Positions 20,640 through 23,060 of a stretch of DNA of 23,060 bases are shown one piece after another; the stretch's first letter is position 1, and the number at the start of each line of letters is the position of its first letter. Under the pieces are notes generated by a model that saw only the letters and a program-made list of their open reading frames with translations, searched no databases and was not told where the DNA came from. Origin of the DNA: a virus. Position numbers and translations under genes: made by a program. The stretch is taken from positions 1-23,060 of the IMG/VR virus record IMGVR_UViG_3300048121_000917. The stretch is one strand, 5' to 3'.

Positions 20640-21908
20640 TTAAAATAACTTTTTAGTTGGATCCTTAGTTACTTTTTTAGTTTTCTTACCTACCAATTTC
20701 ATAGGCTTTCTTTTAGGTTTGCTATCTTCTTTTGGAATGTCCATACCTGCAAATGCATCGGGAGCAAAACTATTTTCTTTATCCAACCATCCAGTGCCTT
20801 CTAATATTTTATCCATTTCCATAATAGAATCCTTATTCTCGATTGCACCTTCCCAATCCTTTTCAATAGAATCATAGATAGCACGTTGTATTGCATCTGG
20901 TATAGTTTTATTATGCAATAACATCAGTGCAATATTCGTTGACAGTGCTACTTTAATGAGTGTGGGCGTACTATGACCAACTACACGATAAATTATATCA
21001 GATAGCTTATCTTTGTATTCAGAAGAGAACAGGTGATCTATAATAAAATTGTCGTATTCTTTAATAAACTGATCATATATGGTGTCAGCATGTTTCATTG
21101 TTAAAGAATAATTACGAAGCTTACCTGTCTTCATTTCTTTTTGCCATGTAACACATGCAGGAATATTATCTGATTTGTCGCCCGTTAAGATCTTCTTAAG
21201 AATAAACTCGTCACAATCTATTTCCTCAATAGAGATCTTATTGGCAGTAATCCAATTCGTAATGTCACCTTGATAATTATCTCTAAGCATCGTTTGACCG
21301 CCCATGTTGAATAACATATCGTCGTTTGATAGATCTGCAGCGGCAGAGGTTGCCATATCTTCTGCAAAACCTTTATATGCATACAATTGCTTTCGTGTAT
21401 TATAGTACCACAATGTGTGTGCATCATTAGTATTTGAATAGTTTACTAATTGAATAAGATCTTTATCACCAGACCATACAATACATGATTTGCCACGTGC
21501 ATTAAGCATTGTTGACCATCCAAAAATTACGTCATCTGCTTCTGCGCCTTGGATCTGGTGTACTGTTACACCTTTTTTGGCTACAATCTTTTGAAATTCT
21601 TCATAGACTCCGTAGACTGCAGTCCAATCCACATCTGAACTTTGCTTTCTAGTACCTTTGTAATCTGCTTCAGGATATAAGTCCTTACGCCATGATTTAG
21701 AATCAACTGTTAATACAACATCATCTACAAACATTTTTAGTTTACGCATCTCTGATGCAAAATCAATAGCAAGCTTTCTCATAAACTGAGACTTTTGCTT
21801 ATCATCGCCTAGCAATGGCACTCCATTTTTAGGTTTCGGTAGGACGAATAGTCTACTGAATACAAAATAATTACCGTCGATTAATAGTGTGTGTTTTCCC
21901 ACTTTCAT
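20640..21908 (-). CDS. rnh: RNase H / 5'-3' flap nuclease (T4 Rnh-like)
   Basis: A 422-residue FEN/PIN-family nuclease that would remove RNA primers and flaps during lagging-strand synthesis. Metal-binding acids fall where expected: Asp11 in LLIDGNYFVFSR, Asp69 in LTVDSK, Glu123/Asp125/Asp126 in GAEADDVIFG, Asp148 and Asp150 in WSGDKDLIQLV, Asp244 and Asp247 in LTGDKSDNIP. The helical arch region carries YKGTRKQSS. A Lys-rich C-terminal tail (KPKRKPMKLVGKKTKKVTK) is longer than the core family needs and may contact DNA or the single-strand binding protein. The third GTCA/TATATTAG promoter precedes it by 25 bases, and the clamp-loader gene is just upstream. Confidence 0.9.
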   Translation of the reverse strand: MKVGKHTLLIDGNYFVFSRLFVLPKPKNGVPLLGDDKQKSQFMRKLAIDFASEMRKLKMFVDDVVLTVDSKSWRKDLYPEADYKGTRKQSSDVDWTAVYGVYEEFQKIVAKKGVTVHQIQGAEADDVIFGWSTMLNARGKSCIVWSGDKDLIQLVNYSNTNDAHTLWYYNTRKQLYAYKGFAEDMATSAAADLSNDDMLFNMGGQTMLRDNYQGDITNWITANKISIEEIDCDEFILKKILTGDKSDNIPACVTWQKEMKTGKLRNYSLTMKHADTIYDQFIKEYDNFIIDHLFSSEYKDKLSDIIYRVVGHSTPTLIKVALSTNIALMLLHNKTIPDAIQRAIYDSIEKDWEGAIENKDSIMEMDKILEGTGWLDKENSFAPDAFAGMDIPKEDSKPKRKPMKLVGKKTKKVTKDPTKKLF

Positions 21909-21932
21909 ATCTTTATTTGTTTTATCTTATTG

Positions 21933-21966
21933 CTAATATACCAAAAATATTTGACAATAAAAAATT
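21933..21966 (-). promoter_or_regulatory. Early/middle-type promoter, copy 3 (GTCA-N11-TATATTAG)
   Basis: Minus strand: T-run, ATTGTCA, an 11-base spacer ending TTTGG, TATATTAGCA. It lacks the CAGA upstream of copies 1 and 2 but keeps spacing and box. The Rnh-like ATG is 25 bases downstream. Confidence 0.65.
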
Positions 21967-21982
21967 TATACTAACTTATTTT

Positions 21983-22939
21983 TTAAGAGTTAACAATAGA
22001 TTGTATTTCATACACACAACTTAACATTGTAATCACTGGATCAATAACATGTACTCGTTGCGCTTGGTGTTTTGCAACAGTAATGATAATTTGAGGGATG
22101 TGTTTAATATGTTGTAATTTCTCTTGTTGTATATATTCAACAAATTCTTCACCTAAAGTTTGTAATATGTCATCTACCTTATTACCATAATTACTAACTA
22201 GAAGTTGATAATTCTTAGCTGGATCTGTTTCATTAAATATAAGTTCAAATACATCTTTGTAAACAGAATTAAATTTCTTAACATCTTCTACTGTAATATT
22301 AGTAGTTCCTTGTGTTTTATAGCCCTGTAACTTATTTAGAGTTGATCTTAAATCTGGAAAATTACGTCTAACAAATTCAACCAATGCTGGTTTTTCAATT
22401 GTCATACCTTCATCACCACATATCTGGTATACTCGCTTAATATACTTCTTTGTCAATTCTGATTCTTCTTCTTTATCAAAGTCAAAATTAATAACTTCAA
22501 ATCTTGAAAGAATTGGATCTGGTAGCTTGTTAATGTAATTACATGTTGCAATAAATCTAGAATTACTAGCAAATTGTTCCATTGTTGCACGCAAAGCTTT
22601 AAAGAATTGATCTGATACTCCATCAACCTCATCTAGTATTACTACTTTGAACATTCCAGGTGCATCCATAATAGACACAGTTGAACAGAAATCTATAATC
22701 TTAGTTCTAATAACATCAACTGAAGTATCAGTAGACGCATTAATATAAAGATATGGTAGCTTAAACTGATTAACAATTGCTTTTGCACATGAAGTTTTAC
22801 CAGTTCCTGGTGAACCCGATAACAACATGTTTTGGACTAATCCATCTTTAAATTTTGCCATGACTCTATCTGGCAAAATCAAATCATCTAAATTTTTTGG
22901 ACGATACTTCTCTGTAAAGAGTTGATTTATTGACTGCAT
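21983..22939 (-). CDS. Clamp loader ATPase subunit (gp44-like)
   Basis: A 318-residue AAA+ protein from ATG 22939 (MQSINQLFTEKYRPKNLDDL), chosen over a GTG nine codons upstream because TEKYRPKNL is the conserved N terminus of this family. It has Walker A SGSPGTGKTS at 41-50 (Lys48), Walker B VVILDEVDG at 99-107, sensor 1 FIATCNYINK, and the arginine-finger motif SRF at 145-147. It opens and loads the sliding clamp on primed DNA together with a small subunit, possibly the product of the gene at 20016-20447. It heads the replication genes in this window. The gap upstream is shared with a divergent plus-strand gene. Confidence 0.92.
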   Translation of the reverse strand: MQSINQLFTEKYRPKNLDDLILPDRVMAKFKDGLVQNMLLSGSPGTGKTSCAKAIVNQFKLPYLYINASTDTSVDVIRTKIIDFCSTVSIMDAPGMFKVVILDEVDGVSDQFFKALRATMEQFASNSRFIATCNYINKLPDPILSRFEVINFDFDKEEESELTKKYIKRVYQICGDEGMTIEKPALVEFVRRNFPDLRSTLNKLQGYKTQGTTNITVEDVKKFNSVYKDVFELIFNETDPAKNYQLLVSNYGNKVDDILQTLGEEFVEYIQQEKLQHIKHIPQIIITVAKHQAQRVHVIDPVITMLSCVYEIQSIVNS

Positions 22940-23001
22940 ATAATATGTTTTGGTAATTATACACACACAAGGCGTTAAAGTTTCAAAGATAAATATAATA
23001 T
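22940..23001. promoter_or_regulatory. Divergent intergenic region with a probable promoter
   Basis: The 62-base gap between the clamp-loader gene (minus) and the edge gene (plus) must hold signals for both. On the minus strand TTGTGTGTGTATAATTACC carries a TATAAT box about 21 bases from the ATG. On the plus strand AGATAAATATAATATATGG has a TATAAT-like string and AAT-rich leader immediately before the start. No GTCA block or GATATATA is seen. Confidence 0.4.
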
Positions 23002-23060
23002 ATGGCTAGAAAGGTTGACATACAAATAATAAGAACAAATGGTCCAAATCCTAGGAATAG
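23002..23060 (+). CDS. Start of a plus-strand protein gene at the right edge (partial)
   Basis: An ATG at 23002 opens MARKVDIQIIRTNGPNPRN with no stop before the edge. It is the only candidate plus-strand gene here and would mark the divergence point between two transcription units. The visible 19 residues are basic and cannot be assigned to a family. The frame is uncertain because it is so short. Confidence 0.35.
   Translation, partial: MARKVDIQIIRTNGPNPRN

Noticed and set aside
22940-22966. GTG-started extension of the clamp loader
   Set aside because: The conserved family N terminus begins at the ATG 22939, and the extra residues come from the divergent promoter gap.
1-23060. Search for tRNA genes, CRISPR arrays, insertion sequences or toxin-antitoxin/defence cassettes
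   Set aside because: No cloverleaf-like segments, regular spaced repeats, transposase motifs or recognisable defence domains were seen; the RHH protein has no toxin partner beside it.

Overview
This window looks like part of the genome of a large, AT-rich, contractile-tailed phage related to the T4 group. The basis is a large terminase with ATPase and nuclease motifs, a tail sheath and tube of T4 gp18/gp19 type, a gp44-like clamp loader subunit and a T4 RNase H-type 5' nuclease. All are on one strand in tightly packed, often overlapping genes. Start codons are rarely preceded by a clear Shine-Dalgarno sequence and instead sit in A/T-rich leaders. With the AT-rich -10-like boxes, this suggests a Bacteroidota (flavobacterial) host, but that is an inference. 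All genes but one are on the minus strand, so the biological order runs from high to low coordinates.

Right part (23060 to about 20477): the start of a plus-strand gene at the edge, divergent from a replication block of clamp-loader ATPase (gp44-like), RNase H/flap nuclease and a 53-residue protein. Middle part (20447 to 5801): a long late-type block. It holds a possible gp62-like clamp loader small subunit, a 216-residue protein, a 653-residue Cys-rich virion protein with a possible C-terminal lectin-like domain, small terminase, large terminase, an enlarged tail sheath, tail tube, a terminator, a ribbon-helix-helix protein, a gp26-like baseplate/tail-chaperone protein with an overlapping +1-frame ORF, and a very hydrophobic repeat-rich tape-measure candidate. 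Left part (5741 to 1): at least 15 mostly very small genes, including a KTSC-domain protein, two membrane micro-proteins, a possible PD-(D/E)XK nuclease, ATP-dependent DNA ligase and an Fpg/Nei-type DNA glycosylase that has lost its zinc finger.

Two recurring upstream motifs divide the genes. A GTCA-N11-TATATTAG block lies before the RNase H gene, the ligase pair and a small-gene operon (early or middle type). A GATATATA motif lies before the 653-residue protein, small terminase, sheath, tube and tape measure (late type, close to the T4 late box TATAAATA).

The most notable points are: a sheath-tube-chaperone/overlap-ORF-tape measure layout, as in P2 and lambda, inside a T4-like packaging context, with a possible +1 recoding site; internal repeats in both the sheath and the tape measure; the two promoter families; and a strong hairpin in the tape-measure leader. 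I found no defence system, CRISPR array, tRNA or insertion sequence.
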